64,000 bases of DNA from Sorex araneus (GCF_027595985.1 NC_073302.1:396046403-396110402), one strand, 5' to 3'. Positions 1 to 12,360 are shown, numbered from the stretch's first letter. Made by a program: numbers and translations. Notes: generated by a model from the letters alone, not told the origin.

Positions 1-360
1 CGCCCCACCTCCCATGATCGCCTACCAGCAATGTCACTGCAAAACTCATATCTCTGGGTTGGGAGTCTTCGGAGATGACTCTCGCCACGTGGATGTTGCC
101 ACCGCTGCCATTTTCTGCACAGAAAAACAGGGTGGAGAGGGAAAATCCCTCCCTGGGTGACACAGAGTTGTAGCACAGCTCACAGTCTAGATGCATTTCT
201 GTAAGAAGCCGCTCTGGGTGCCAAAATGAGTTAGAAGACCTCTCAGATCATAGTCTTAAGGAGCAGAGGGTCCGTTTCACACACGGCAACTTCGGATCTT
301 ATCTGGGCGGAGGGCGTGTCTTCTAATATTCTGCCTCATTTGGTAACTCCAAATTCATCA
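1..360. other. GC-richer segment, unclassified
   Basis: This stretch is clearly richer in G+C than the AT-rich sequence after it. It has no splice-flanked exon that fits SEMA3A upstream of the PSI exon. The minus strand of the first 120 bases is open, but no protein family is recognised. It may be a fragment of a dispersed repeat such as an L1 5' UTR or an LTR; the sequence alone does not decide. Confidence 0.3.
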
Positions 361-530
361 AGGCTAAAGGCATTGTAGAATGTTTCATATTGATGTGTAT
401 TTAAAGATACAATCTCAGGTTTATTTTTTGGATAAGAGAGTTACATCTTATGGGTCCAACAAGATAGCACAAAAGGAAGGAACTTTGCCTTGCATAAAGC
501 CAATCTGTTTCTCTCTGTGAAACCACATAC

Positions 531-622
531 AGATCCCTAGCACTGTCAGGGCTTACTCCTTAGCACAGAGCCAGAAATAATTCCTGAGCACATTCTGGTG
601 TGGTCAAGGTTCCCCACCCCCA
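531..622 (+). mobile_element. SOR type A SINE, 3' fragment
   Basis: Diverged 3' half of a type A element: the gagcac-gccaggagtaattcctgagcac portion is recognisable, while the head is gone. Old copy, no target duplication seen. Confidence 0.55.
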
Positions 623-1227
623 CAAATTCCATGGGAAGTTAAGTCTTAGAAAAAACTATATAATTTTTTTCATCATAGAGGTCATATAGAGAAAGAGTCA
701 GGTTTTACTTGCATGGTATCTCAGTGCAGAATATTCCCACCACACATGAGGTTTTTGTTCTAGTTTAATGAATCAGTTGGGGTGGATGTGAGTCTTCTCT
801 GTAGTCATCAAATAAATTATAATTGAGTAGTCTTTTTTAAAATTATCATCAAACTATTGTTGAAATAACCTGGAGTCAATGCAAAGGAAAGAGATTTATT
901 GGTATTGAACCAAACCATTTCACAGATGTGAGTACCATGTGTGTTGCCCATTCTCTTCTAACAGAAGGGCAAATTCCATAATGAACAATTTTATAGAGTG
1001 CCCAAGAGACAGAAGCAGATGATCCCTGCATCAACACCACCAGGAGAATATGTCAATGTAGATAACCTGCTTAATGAAGATTATAAAAGTAGAAATGATT
1101 TTAAAAGTACTAATGCTATGCTTGAATGTTACATTGTTCAGTGACAAATGCATTTCTTGATCTTCCTTTGGTTTTGTAACCATGAAATATACTCGTTTCA
1201 ACCAAACATCTTCCTGTGTTTCACTTC
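623..1227. other. SEMA3A intron, no feature seen
   Basis: AT-rich intronic sequence. An open stretch of 60 codons at 962-1143 follows an acceptor-like CTTCTAACAG, but it has no recognisable homology and ends in a stop. Confidence 0.5.
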
Positions 1228-1231
1228 ATTG

Positions 1232-1368
1232 TATTTTTGGTTTGGGGGCCACACCTGATGTGCTCAGGGCTTACTTCTGGCTTGGAACTCAGCTATCACT
1301 CCTGGAGGGTTCAGGGCACCATATGGGGTGCTGGGATTGGCTGCATGCAAGTCAAGGGCCCTACCAAT
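1232..1368 (-). mobile_element. SOR type A SINE, diverged
   Basis: Antisense type A copy: the gggccacacctga, gctcagggcttac and accatatggggtgctggga boxes appear in reverse-complement order. The head is eroded. Confidence 0.75.
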
Positions 1369-1399
1369 TGTACTATCTTTTCATTATTTTCTGTATTTT

Positions 1400-1596
1400 G
1401 TGGGGGTTTTTTTGGTTTTTTTTTTTTTTTTGCTTTTTGGGTCACACCCAGAGATGCTCAGGGGTTACTCCTGGCTGTGCACTCAGGAATGAGTCCTGGC
1501 AGTGCTTGGGGGACCATATGGGATGCTAGGGATCGAACCCAGGTCGGCCGCGTGCAAGGCAACTGCCCTACCCGCTGTACTATCACTCCGGCAATC
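1400..1596 (-). mobile_element. SOR type A SINE with target duplication
   Basis: Well-preserved antisense type A copy with a T-rich (sense A-rich) tail. An 11-base duplication TTCTGTATTTT flanks it at 1389-1399 and 1597-1607. Read in the SINE orientation, the nick is TT/AAAA, the L1 endonuclease consensus. The head ends just before the downstream duplication. Confidence 0.92.
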
Positions 1597-1763
1597 TTCT
1601 GTATTTTAAATGGTCACATTATCTATGAGGTCATTGATGAACCATCAATAAAGACATTTTTTGAAACCCACGAGTATAAAATTGTGTTTGTGAGGTCTTT
1701 ATAAGTAAACTTCTTTGCAGAACAACGATTTTAACATGAATATAGTTTTTGTCACAATAGTGA

Positions 1764-1937
<174 letters not shown>

Positions 1938-2159
1938 TAAGAGAAATCTTAGAAGCAAATATTAATGTTTGTCATTAATTCTGTCCAGTTCCATGTTTCG
2001 GAATACTTTCTTCATGTAATTACCTCACATTTTTCTGATAAACAAAAATTGGTTAATAGTTGGGATTTTTGTTTGTTCATTTGTCTTTTTTTTTTTCTTA
2101 TATTGGCTAAAACAGTGTTTTAGTTAGTATCCACTGGTGTTTAGGACCAGTGGATAACG

Positions 2160-2272
2160 TGTAGCTACAACCTTGCATGTTACTGACCCAGGTTTGGTTT
2201 TTGGCATCCCATATGTTCCCCTAAGCATCACCAGGAGTGATTCCTGAGCACAGAGTCAAGGACAATAAAGTG
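2160..2272 (+). mobile_element. SOR type A SINE, 5'-eroded
   Basis: Sense copy with ggcatcccatatgttcccct, aagcatcaccaggagtgatt and cctgagcacagagtcaagga; the tRNA-like head is only partly readable. Confidence 0.7.
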
Positions 2273-4539
2273 TTTAATAGAAGATTAGGCAAGAGAACAC
2301 ATGATTTTGATAAATTGTGAGAAAAATATAAATAACATCAGCCCTTGGGCCTTAGGGCAAAGATTTCTTTCGCTCCAATGTCCTAGTTTCTTTCTATAGT
2401 AGCACTATCTTCTGGTTTTAATTTTAATAAAGCAATTTACATCATTGGATAGATAAGCATTCTTAGAGAAAGAATGCATCTATGTGTAGAGCATTAGTGA
2501 GTATGCTGAAAACAGATTATACGAATTCAAAAGGATTTTTAAAAAGTTTTCAAAAATATCAATATCTGGCACCCAGGTTTTCTGTCAAGGTGCAAATTTC
2601 AAATATTCTTAAGTTCTAATTTATACATGTTCTGTATTATTTTCAGTTGTACATATAACAATTTTAATTTGTATACTTTGCAAAATGATCAACACAGTTC
2701 AACATCTGCCACAATATAGCAACAAAATTTGCTTATTTTGGTCATGAGAAATTTAGCAAAAGTTTCTTTCTTAGCAACTTTAAAATCTGCAAATAAGCAA
2801 CTGAGTTTTATAAACTACATTCACTATTCTGTACTTTGCATTCCCACAAGTTACTTATTACTGGATATTTGCACATTTTAGTATGCAATATATATATGAA
2901 TGTTGATCAGCAATATATATACATAGTCATGTATTTTTATTTGACAGAGAATATTTTTTATTTCACTCAAAGCTACAAATGTCACTTTGTTATCATTAGA
3001 GTAATTTTCCACTTGCACTGTTTAAATTTAAAATATTAAATGAACTAATTAAATGCCTATTTATCTAGAAAAATACGTGTGTTATACACAGACCAAAGTA
3101 TAACTTTAATTTGTCAAATTACTTTTGGACAAGCTTGAATGGTAATTGCTCAGATGTGCATAAAATTTTATCAAAAATGGTATGTTTTTGCTGAAACATA
3201 AGTCTTGGTTGTGGTATAGAAGATTGACTTCATTAATACAGACATTTTGTCATGTAAAATTGTATTTTATTCTAGTGATTCTGGGTAGTAGTGTAGCCCA
3301 GTGGTAGAGTACTTGTATTTTTAAGGCTCTAGATTCAACCTTTGACATCCCCCAATTTTTTCATGTTAATTTTTTAAAATTATGGTTATATGCACACATA
3401 CCATATATTCTACACACATTTGGCTTTTACATGAAAAAATTCTTCATATAAAATATTCATCATCTCATTATATTCTCTCTGATTTATTTTGAACACGTTT
3501 CCTTGTACATATCTACTAGTATTTAAGAAATGAGCAATGGAGATAAGAGCAATTGTAGTATTTTCTAATATAATGTAAGACTAAAGATTGACAGAAAATG
3601 TATAAAGACTATTAAAATATAAAATAGAAACTGTTACAATCAAATTGCTACATTTTTAGAACTATTAGATTTGTGTTGTGTGTTTTATTAGTAGTAAGGT
3701 GTTTAATAACACTGTGACTGTATTTTTATTGTTTTATAATATATGGAGGCATGTTTTATAACATTTGGGTTATTTTAAATGTTTGAGAAAGTATTAGAAA
3801 CAAGAACCCTAATGTATACTTGAGATCCTTTTATTACATGCTTCAGATAACATCGCCTATAGTATGATCTGCAGCTTAAAAATCTCACATAATTCGTCTA
3901 CTTGGGTTAAACATAACCTCTTATTAATAATCCCACTAAACATAGATCACAATTTTTACAAACCTTAATATTAATAATTTAGATGGCATTTTTAAATAGC
4001 TTTTATATACCAGTTTTATTGAAAATTTAAATTTAAAACTAAATAGTATGGTATCAGTGTGTTGCTGATTATAAAGACCATGGATAGTTTAATAGATAAT
4101 AATATTCAATATTTCCATAAATAAAATTAAATTATTTAATAATATAATTTATAGTACTTAAAATCATTTTGCACCAAGCTTCTTTAGTTACTCAAAAATG
4201 TGGAATTTATTTTAGAACTAAAAACTGAGTATAATTTTTCCTTTTGTGTAAAAGGAATGTTGACTCATTTGGGAAAAAATTAATTAGAATGTTTAAAGTT
4301 TCCTTAATAAGTGGAAAATATGACAATAATTGCATCAATAATAACTTTTAAAACTGCATGCCATTTGAAATGTGTTTGTTATATACACACAGACAAGACT
4401 GAATAAATTATAATTTACACATTTTTGTTGTATCTCACATATTTTACTTATTCCAATTTCATGTGTTTTTAAATGGCTCTTTAGAATGCTTACAACTTAT
4501 ATATTCCTTGTGTTGGCATTTTTTAAAACGTTAATTACA
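2273..4539. other. SEMA3A intron, mostly featureless
   Basis: Strongly AT-rich. Apart from a tRNA-like SINE head near 3276-3355, I see no repeat, exon or conserved motif. Confidence 0.5.
3276..3355 (+). mobile_element. tRNA-derived SINE head, degraded
   Basis: Reads tagcccagtggtagagtact, then attcaacctttgaca in place of the B box. This fits a tRNA-derived SINE head, but the body is missing, so the family is unclear. Confidence 0.4.
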
Positions 4540-4686
4540 AAGGAAAGAAAGGAAGGAAGGAAGAAAGGAAGGAAGGAAGGAAGGAAGGAAGGAAGGAAGG
4601 AAGGAAGGAAGAAAGATAGAAAGAAAGAAAGAAAGAAAGAGAAAGAAAGAAACAAAGAAAGAAAGAAAAAGAAAGGAAGGAAGGAA

Positions 4687-4776
<90 letters not shown>

Positions 4777-4874
4777 GGGAGAGAGAAAGAGCGAGAAAAA
4801 GAGAGAAGAAAGAGAAGAAAGAGGAGAGAAAGAAAGAAAGATGGAAAGAAAGAAAGATGGAAAGAAAGAAAGAA
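4540..4874. repeat. Polypurine microsatellite (GGAA)n/(GAAA)n
   Basis: About 335 bases of almost pure purine on the + strand: a GGAA block, a mixed GAAA block, a short GGAA block, then about 25 GAAA units and a degenerate end with GATGG. Long frames across it in all registers are repeat artefacts. The tract could adopt triplex (H-DNA) structure. Confidence 0.97.
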
Positions 4875-5989
4875 GCCATCCCAAATTCTTGTGGTTCATA
4901 TTTCACAAGTTTCCTTATTGGCTCAATTTTGAAATGTGCAACATCTGTTTGATAGTCTCACCAATTCTACAAATAGAAATCTATAAATACTTTAGAGTCC
5001 TAAATTTATGAATACAATAACAAATTCCATATTTGCAGTTCTTAATGGACTTTGTTAGAGCGCTTTTCAGAAAGGGTAACTTATTTTGCATCAATACAAT
5101 ACCATTAAAATAGATGCAGAATACTGTTGGACAGGTGTCTCCAATCTTCTAGTCTGCCCACTTAACCAATTTTTAACTTTCTCAAATGACACTGTTTTTT
5201 ACAAAGGCTAAAACCAAGCACTTCTTTCTCACTCAGTTGCAAAGTTTAGAGAGAATGGACCCCAAAATGAGCTAGAACTAACATGATCTAAGTAGTAGTG
5301 TGTAGAAGAACTTTATTTTGATTTTATAAGTATATTTGGTTTTATTGAAAAAGCACAACTATCAAATATATTTTGATATATTTTGATATTTTGATAACTA
5401 TCAAATATATATTGTAAAGCATAACTATCAAAGAACAAAAGAGTTTTTAAAATGTCTTGTTACTGAGACTGACGTTGTCTCCTAGTGACACTTTTTGTTA
5501 ACTTACCATACCTGTGGAGACCTAGATATACCTTACTGTTTGTCTATATAATTTTTAAAAATGCTGATTTGTTTTATTTTGTTTGAAGAGTAATTCTAAG
5601 TCTTGATACTTGTACTGCTCTTTGACACCAATTGTAGTAGAAAATTTTAGGGCCTTCTCTCTCTTAAATTTGTTTTGCTTTTCACAAAATAACTGTGAAT
5701 ATGTTTGGTTTTCATTGCTATTATTTTACCTATGCTTAGGAAACAGAAACATTTCTGTAAGAGTGTATCAGTGAAGTACTACTGTTCTGTAAGATAGAAT
5801 TAAATGAAATAGTAACCCCACCAGGCATATTTGAAAAAGTACTCTACTATACACATTTTCTTTAATTTTCTTTGTTTGGGCTTTGATTACCAAAACAAAG
5901 ATGTTATTTCTCAAAGCCTGTGTTTCAAAGCATATATAATTCACACACACACTTAAATTAAACACCATGGTTTGCAAAGTTGTTCACGA
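4875..5989. other. SEMA3A intron, no feature seen
   Basis: AT-rich, without recognisable SINE or exon. A small local repetition of ATATTTTGATA and AACTATCAAATATAT occurs around 5358-5430. Confidence 0.5.
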
Positions 5990-6175
5990 TAATTTGTTCC
6001 ACGCTTTCAATATTCCAACACCAGTACCTCCACCTCTGTCACCTTCCCTCCACCATTGTCTCCAGTTTTTTAACCACCCCTGAAGCCTGCCCCTGTATCA
6101 GACCCATAATAATTTATTTCATACTGCTTAAGTGGCTAATGGAATGATCAAAAAAATTATAGTATAATTTTTTCA
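5990..6175 (-). mobile_element. L1 3'-end fragment, old
   Basis: Resembles the antisense L1 3' ends near 31.8 and 36.5 kb: aatattccaacaccagtacc, cctccaccattgtctccag and gcctgcccctgtatcag occur in the same order. Diverged; boundaries approximate. Confidence 0.5.
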
Positions 6176-6289
6176 GTAATTTTATCATATTGTCCACACC
6201 ATGTTCTGATGGGCCTCAGACCCCAACCTCCTGTATGTGAAGCTCCCACCTGCCTCCTGCCCCTGTTGCTGACATCTATTAGCCATGAC

Positions 6290-6540
6290 GAGCTACTCTC
6301 GGCAAGCTATGGAGAGTATCCCTTCCCCATGGCAGAGCCTGGCAAGCTCCCCGTGGCGTATTCGATATGCCAAAACCAGTAACAATAACAGGCCTCATTC
6401 CCCGACCCTGAAAGAGCCTCCGATCATTGGGAAAGATGAGTAAGAAGAGGCTGTTAAAATCTCAGAGCTGGGATGAATGGAGACGTTACTGGCTCCAGCT
6501 CGAGTAACGCGATGAACAATGGGATGACAGTGATACAGTA
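6290..6540 (+). mobile_element. Type B element, long form without tRNA head
   Basis: The type B body is readable from ctctcggcaagctat through ggcgtattcgatatgcc to gggatgacagtgatacag. Between the AACAATAA and GGAGACGTTACTGG boxes it has about 85 extra bases (ccctgaaagagcctccgatc and following) missing from the short form. No A/B-box head precedes it. Confidence 0.85.
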
Positions 6541-7226
6541 ATTGGAAAGCATGTCTTTTCTCTAATCCCTTTCTAGCAAAAAGATGCCTTGCTCCCTGAT
6601 ATTTACTTTTGTGTTTCTCCTATACTCACTTCATAAGCCGTCATATGCTATGTTATCATAAGCAAATGTTTTATCTAAGGAAAGGTTAATATACCAGCCA
6701 AGTTAGACACTTAAAAAGCAACTTAAAACATAATGCGTAATCATAATATCTTTAAATTTGATGAAAGTCTTCTAAAATTGTAACTATTAGTAGAAAAAGC
6801 ACATTTGTGTGATTTTAATATTTAGCACTGCTTCTTTATAGAAACAGGGATAATGATTAATTTGCTGTTAATAAAATAACTGGATGCTATGCTATGTGTT
6901 TTCTCCAGAATTGAAATTATTAAAACATTTTAGCTTTTACATCTTAGATTATTCTTAACCAACACTCAGCATTAGAAGTCATGAATTTTTATTTTCAATA
7001 ATTCAAAATATTTTCAAATCATTTTGTACATTTGTATAGTATTTGCCATTTTTATCACCTAAATATTTCTTTGTAGACATAGTAGCTTTTAGAAAATCCT
7101 CTGGTCAATGTATTTCATTCCCTCTTATAAACTCATGGAGCCTTTCCTTGAATTTATTTTATTCTTATGAGAAATGCCCAAGAGGACAAAACATACAATA
7201 ATACCTTTTAAATATACTTGTTTTAG
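6541..7226. other. SEMA3A intron, no feature seen
   Basis: AT-rich sequence leading to the acceptor ACTTGTTTTAG of the next exon. Confidence 0.5.
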
Positions 7227-7294
7227 ACGTACAAGAAGACAAGATATAAGAAATGGTGACCCACTGACTCACTGTTCAGACTTACAACACCATG
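7227..7294 (+). CDS. SEMA3A: SEMA3A exon: PSI-Ig linker with convertase site
   Basis: Short 68-base exon between TTGTTTTAG and CATG|GTAAGT. It completes the split Arg and encodes RTRRQDIRNGDPLTHCSDLQ, then His-His and one base of an Asp codon. With the last residues of the previous exon it forms the basic run KRRTRR, known in SEMA3A as a proprotein-convertase (furin-type) site. The Leu-Gln-His-His order has one Gln more than the human form as I recall it; I believe mouse has the same extra residue. The phase (1 base in, 1 base out) fits both neighbours. About residues 551-574. Confidence 0.95.
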
Positions 7295-8461
7295 GTAAGT
7301 TACAGTACTTTTACCTTTCAAACAGCTACACCACAACAGGATAAAGGCATAACCAATTACAATTCACATACCTGCAGATAGAACAGATATCTCTAAAAAT
7401 AATTAAAGAAATGAAACTAAAGAGAAAGAAAATGTAAGGTCAGGGAAATTTAAAAGAACACAAAGAGCCAAAGTACTTTGCATCATTGCATGAAGTAGAA
7501 AATTCAAGATTTCAGAGTCTTAAAGGTTTTAAACTGATTTTTGTATGAGTGAAAAAAAAAGAGACAGGTTTAGTTTCATGATTTCACATCTAGTGGAAAA
7601 CAAATAATAGGCAATAAAATATTATTTAAATATGTTGAAAAAAGAGTATAGTTTTAAATTAAGTCTTGTAAATCAATTTAATGGGCATTCAAATGAAATA
7701 AAAGATAATCTAGATGTCGCAAAGTGATTTGAGTAGGAAATTCTTTTGTTCTATGTTTCCTAGAAGATCTTAAGAATTATTAAATATCAAGTTGCTAATT
7801 TCATGCTGAAATATCAAAAAAATCTTTATTTCAGTTGGTGAAATTGTAGCACGTTGCACTTCCCTTTTAATCATTTACAAAAACAATAATGATGTTATGC
7901 TTCCCCCTGCTGGTCAATCTTATTCATAACACCACTTCTAACAAAATTATTTGAATTGTGAAGGATGAAAGCATTTAACATATATAGATAACACTTGTCC
8001 TATTAATTTTGTGGTGTCTTTTATATTTATCCTAAAAAAGAAAATGTAATTTTTAAATTAATTTTAATCTACCAATACTGTGTACAGGGTATTAATATTT
8101 GAGAATTTTAGAAAGGAAGTACAGTAAACAAATAGCATTCCAGCTCATTACAAAATGAAGTTACCTCTATAAAAGCTAAATTCCCCATGTTGGATAATCT
8201 AATTGTTAGTATCTGATTTAAAAATGTTCACAGGGTCCTATGTGGTATGATAATATCAAGAAAGAGTTATCACAATCCGAGCTTATATTTTGGGTGTAGG
8301 CTGCTTGCTAATATTTGTCACATACATTTTTCTATCTGCTACTACTTTCATTGTTTAAAGAAAAAGAAAAGTCACTATTTTGAGGCTAACACTATATGTG
8401 TTTGTCTTTGTACAATGTAGTGCTTTATTTACATTATTTTTTGAAATTTTATTTATTTTTA
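7295..8461. other. SEMA3A long intron, 5' part, no feature seen
   Basis: AT-rich and SINE-free for about 1.1 kb after the donor GTAAGT. No exon or structured element recognised. Confidence 0.5.
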
Positions 8462-8647
8462 TTTATTTATTTTTTTATTTTTTTGCTTTTTGGGTCACAC
8501 CTGGTCATGCCCAGGGGTTACTCCTGGCTCTGCACTCAGGAATTGCCCCTTGTGGTGCTCAGGGGACCATATGGGCTGCTGGGAATCGAACCCAGGTCGG
8601 CCTCATGCAAGGCAAACACCCTAACCACTGCGCTATTGCTCCAGCCC
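8462..8647 (-). mobile_element. SOR type A SINE
   Basis: Antisense, well preserved: gctttttgggtcacacctgg, ggggttactcctggctctgc, gggaatcgaacccaggtcgg and a head ending ttgctccagcccc. The sense tail is an A-rich run with AAAT units (T-rich here). Confidence 0.92.
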
Positions 8648-9485
8648 CTGGCATTAATTAATATTAATTATGTTGAGAAATGTATTTACTTTTATAAGAA
8701 GATAATGAAAATAATTTAAATAAAAAAGAAATATTGTAATATAAAGATGCCCATTTCAAATAAGACTTTAAATCCCTAATAATATGAACCCAGATATTTG
8801 ATCACTATTTAAAGTCTACAGCAGATTAACTGTATAAAATATACTTGCTTGATAATCTAAATATTTCAAACTACAACATAGTGTTTATATTTTTCAGTAG
8901 AGGTTTATATTAAATAGCATATTGTTTATTGTGAAAATGATCTTAGTCATTAACTTTTGTACTTTTGTTATAAACACCATAATACTCAGACACAGGATAT
9001 CTCCTAAGAAACATGATCAAGCAATTGACTAATTATTCCACATACCATTGTATACGTTAAACTGATATGTTTAAATATTTATAATTTATATGTCTTATTA
9101 ATATATAATATTACTGATACATTCATTTATTTAGAATTGATTTCCTTTATAGACACAATCAAAATTCAAAATGATTCTAAATTCTTGAATTATCCATTTA
9201 CACATATACAAAAAAAAGCTAACCAGAGGCCTATCTTTAAATGATACTGAGGAGAAATAAACCTTAGCTATTGAATAAAATAATTTTAGAGCCTATTTCA
9301 TATTTTAAAGATGTGTTTTGATGAAATGAGCATAGGAAAACTGCTCAAAATGGAAATATAGTATTCATTAAGGAAAATTAAATAAATCTTCATTATTTCT
9401 TCAAATTCAATAGGTTCTATGAAGAGAAAAAGACTCACTCTTCAAATGCAATAGAGTCTATGGGGAGAAAAAGACTCACTCTAAT
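8648..9485. other. SEMA3A intron, no feature seen
   Basis: AT-rich. Two near-identical 30-base phrases at 9402-9480 (caat-agg/agt-tctatg-gagaaaaagactcact) form a small direct repeat just before the GT microsatellite. Confidence 0.5.
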
Positions 9486-9539
9486 GTTTGTGTGTGTGTG
9501 TGTGTTCATGTGTTTTCATGTGTGTGTGTGTGTGTGTGC
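9486..9539. repeat. (GT)n microsatellite
   Basis: Two blocks of GT units separated by tcatgtgttttcat. Interrupted dinucleotide repeat. Confidence 0.95.
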
Positions 9540-11039
9540 AAATTTCTGAGATAATAGGGATATATGGGAGGAGTTATAACATGCTACAAATCAGCAACCA
9601 TAAAACATTCTTTTAAAAAAATTGTTTATTCCTCAACTACTTGTTTTATTAAGTGACCAAGCAAACATAAGAAATAGCCATCATAGGTTACAGTAAATTT
9701 TAAATGCTTGGAAACAAAATCAGTTATTCCCATATGCCTGGAATGAGTCTTACCTTAGAAATCAGTGAATTATCTTGGAATAGGTGATGTCAATATTTGA
9801 AAATAAATGGGCAAGATTCCAGCCTGCTAAATTGTGTGTGTTGTCTTTCTAATGTCACTTCTCACATAGAATAAAATATATATCTTCATATGGAAACATA
9901 CAAAGATATGAGACGTTTTCACCAAAAAAAAAAAAGCTGCTAAAACTCAAAGCCAACTTGAACACTTCAGAATGATAATTTCCAGCTGTACGGGTAAACA
10001 TAGTCTATAGCACTCTATATTTTACACATCCTGAGATTTTAATACAGAAAGACGATATATGAAATAGCTTAGAATTAAGGTGGAAGGAATTCCACTCTCG
10101 ATGAAACCTTTAACACTCACTCAGCACTCTGCTCCGATCATGTGGAGGCAGCACTAATGGAATTGGTTTAAGTGAAACATTGAAAGTTCCAATTCTACTC
10201 ACATCGATCCCGCATGCTCTCCTCCCTCATGCATGGCCCTTTATCAGGGGAGCCTTTAGTATGAAACTCTATATACAGATGTGCTGGCAAGTTTTGTCTT
10301 CCCACTCACACTTCATATAATAGGCTAAAAGAAATCTCCAATTGTTTCCAATTATGTTCTCTTTCTCACAAAATAACTATTGTGTGCAAAATTGGAGCTT
10401 GTCTGACCACATTCATGAAAAGCATCAGTGTTGAACCATTATATGTTGAAACCCAGTCATGAATAGCTTGGTCATTTCATAGTCACTAACATTTTAGAAA
10501 GTAAGATAATAAATTAATAAATGATAGTGCGCTGCTAGCTGAGTCAATTTATCTTTAAATGACTTCCATTCCCTTTTCTTTCTAAACAGAATGAGCCATT
10601 CTCTGATAGACATAATCAGAGGGATGGGAAAAAAAAAGCACGCACACAACAAAGTAACAACATTGAAAAGAATCAATTATCTTGAGTTTTTGTATCTTTC
10701 TATATTTCAATGCATTAAAAACTAGCTTGTTGATATCATTGAATTATATTTCCTAGTAGTTCTCTTGATTGTTCTACATAAATTTAGTCTCTATCATCCC
10801 ACTGTTAAGCATTCATGGATTTCACTGTTATTAATTACCTCCTCAACTAGCTCATCTTAAGTAATGCCTGGGTCAACATCAAAATATTACCAAAGTTTCA
10901 AGCAATATCTTTGGTATTGTCATCTTTATAACCCTCACGACTATAATGTTAGCATTTTAGAATATACTAATTGGTTCTGTGCTTTGCTACGCCCTGAAAA
11001 TCATTATTGTCATATCACCATATAAGTCTTAGTGATTTA
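9540..11039. other. SEMA3A intron, no feature seen
   Basis: About 1.5 kb without a recognisable SINE; AT-rich. No exon is supported. Confidence 0.5.
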
Positions 11040-11475
11040 CAATATTGATAATAATAGTCTCCGGCATACAAGGTTTCACTATTATACCACCTCCATAATC
11101 ATCAGTCAGCATCCCTCCGTCAGTGTGTCTAGATCCTTTGCAACGCACCCCACTCCATTGGTATACTCAGTTATGTAGGCTGACTTTTGGGGTTATTTTA
11201 GAATTGATCATGTATTATTTCTCTACTTTGTTTCTTTACAGTTCACATATGAGAGAGACAACTCTTCTTGTCCCTATCCCTCAGTCTGACTTCACTTAAC
11301 TTGATACCATCTGATTCCATTCATATTGCAGTGAATAACAGAATTAAGTATTTTTCTTATAGCTGAGTGGTATTCTATAGTATACACCAGTTTATTTATC
11401 CACTCATCGGTTCTAGGACACATGAGTTGTTTCCAAATCTTGGCCACTGTGGATAATGCTGCAATGCACTACGTG
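11040..11475 (-). mobile_element. L1 fragment: ORF2 3' end and 3' UTR, antisense
   Basis: The reverse complement reads as the end of L1 ORF2. On the + strand tgagtggtattctatagtat, atttatccactcatcggttc and caaatcttggccactgtgga are the usual antisense landmarks of the YIYTMEYY, DEW and PKC regions. Old and broken, truncated at its 5' side near 11475. Confidence 0.85.
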
Positions 11476-11732
11476 TAAAAAATCCAGTGTAAATATCAGC
11501 AGTTTCAAAACTTTCAAAGTCTTACAAATGAGAATATTAACCTTAAAAACTCCTGACATACGTTGATTATTAAATTTTATTAAGCCCAAAGCTTTAGTAA
11601 GATTTAATGTCTTTATATAAAGATGTCTTTGCTTATACATTGTACTATACTTTATTTACTACTAAGAAAAATAAAAATAAAATAGAAATCATAGAGAGAA
11701 ATATATATTTATATATATCATGATCATCATCA

Positions 11733-11983
11733 TCATCATCATCCCATTGATCATTGATTTTCTCAAGTGGTCTCAGTAACATCTCCATTCGTTCTAGCCC
11801 TGAGATTTTAGAAGCCTCTCATTACTCATCCTTCCCAATGGTACCGCATTGAAGGCTCTTTCATGGTTAGGGGAATGAGACCCATCATTGTTACTGGTTT
11901 TGGCATATGAATACACCACAAGGAGCCTGTCAGACTCTCACATCCGGGCAGGAAACTCTCAGTTTCCATGTTCTCCGAGAGGG
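11733..11983 (-). mobile_element. Type B element, long form, left arm of an inverted pair
   Basis: Antisense long-form type B: catcatcatcatcccattga (an expanded GAT-type tail), gttctagccctgagatttta, ggggaatgagacccatcatt and ttctccgagaggga. It stops before any tRNA head. It faces the sense copy at 12360 across about 375 bases. Confidence 0.82.
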
Positions 11984-12315
11984 AGAACTAGGTTACAAGA
12001 TGTTGCTTTTGGGAGCTTGGTTTTATAGTCTCTGGATGTTAGCCATTGATGGGATTACACAGTACACCAGTTTCTGGGTGTGGCCACCTAGCTACTGGAA
12101 AATGGGGGATCTGGGTGGGAGAGGCCCCGTCCCCATTTGAGCAGGCTTGGATATCTCAGCCCCGGGTCCCGCACATCTGGGTTCCTCTGCTGTTTCCTTC
12201 ATGCATGAGGCTAATCCAAACACGTGGAGAGGGGTCTTAAGCATGGCTGTGGCTGGGTTTTGGAGGTCTTCGGCTGGTGGGGTTTTGCTTGGGGTAGGGA
12301 GGGAAACTCAAGGTA
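11984..12315. other. Unclassified spacer between inverted type B arms
   Basis: GC-richer sequence with no recognised family, lying exactly between two opposed long-form type B elements. Short open frames here have no homology I can see. It could be the interior of a composite element. Confidence 0.4.
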
Positions 12316-12318
12316 TAT

Positions 12319-12359
<41 letters not shown>
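12316..12359. repeat. (TA)n microsatellite
   Basis: About 20 TA units with one tatgta interruption, directly abutting the right type B arm. Confidence 0.95.

Positions 12360-12360
<1 letters not shown>

Noticed and set aside
962-1143. 60-codon open frame after an acceptor-like site in the SEMA3A intron
   Set aside because: It does not fit the SEMA3A protein between known exons, shows no recognisable domain and is within chance length.
4486-4932. 148-codon frame rich in Lys, Glu and Arg, plus Phe/Ser/Leu frames on the other strand
   Set aside because: Generated by the GAAA/GGAA repeat.
9486-9539. CRISPR-like spaced repeats
   Set aside because: Simple dinucleotide repeat in a mammalian intron; no spacer-repeat periodicity anywhere in the window.
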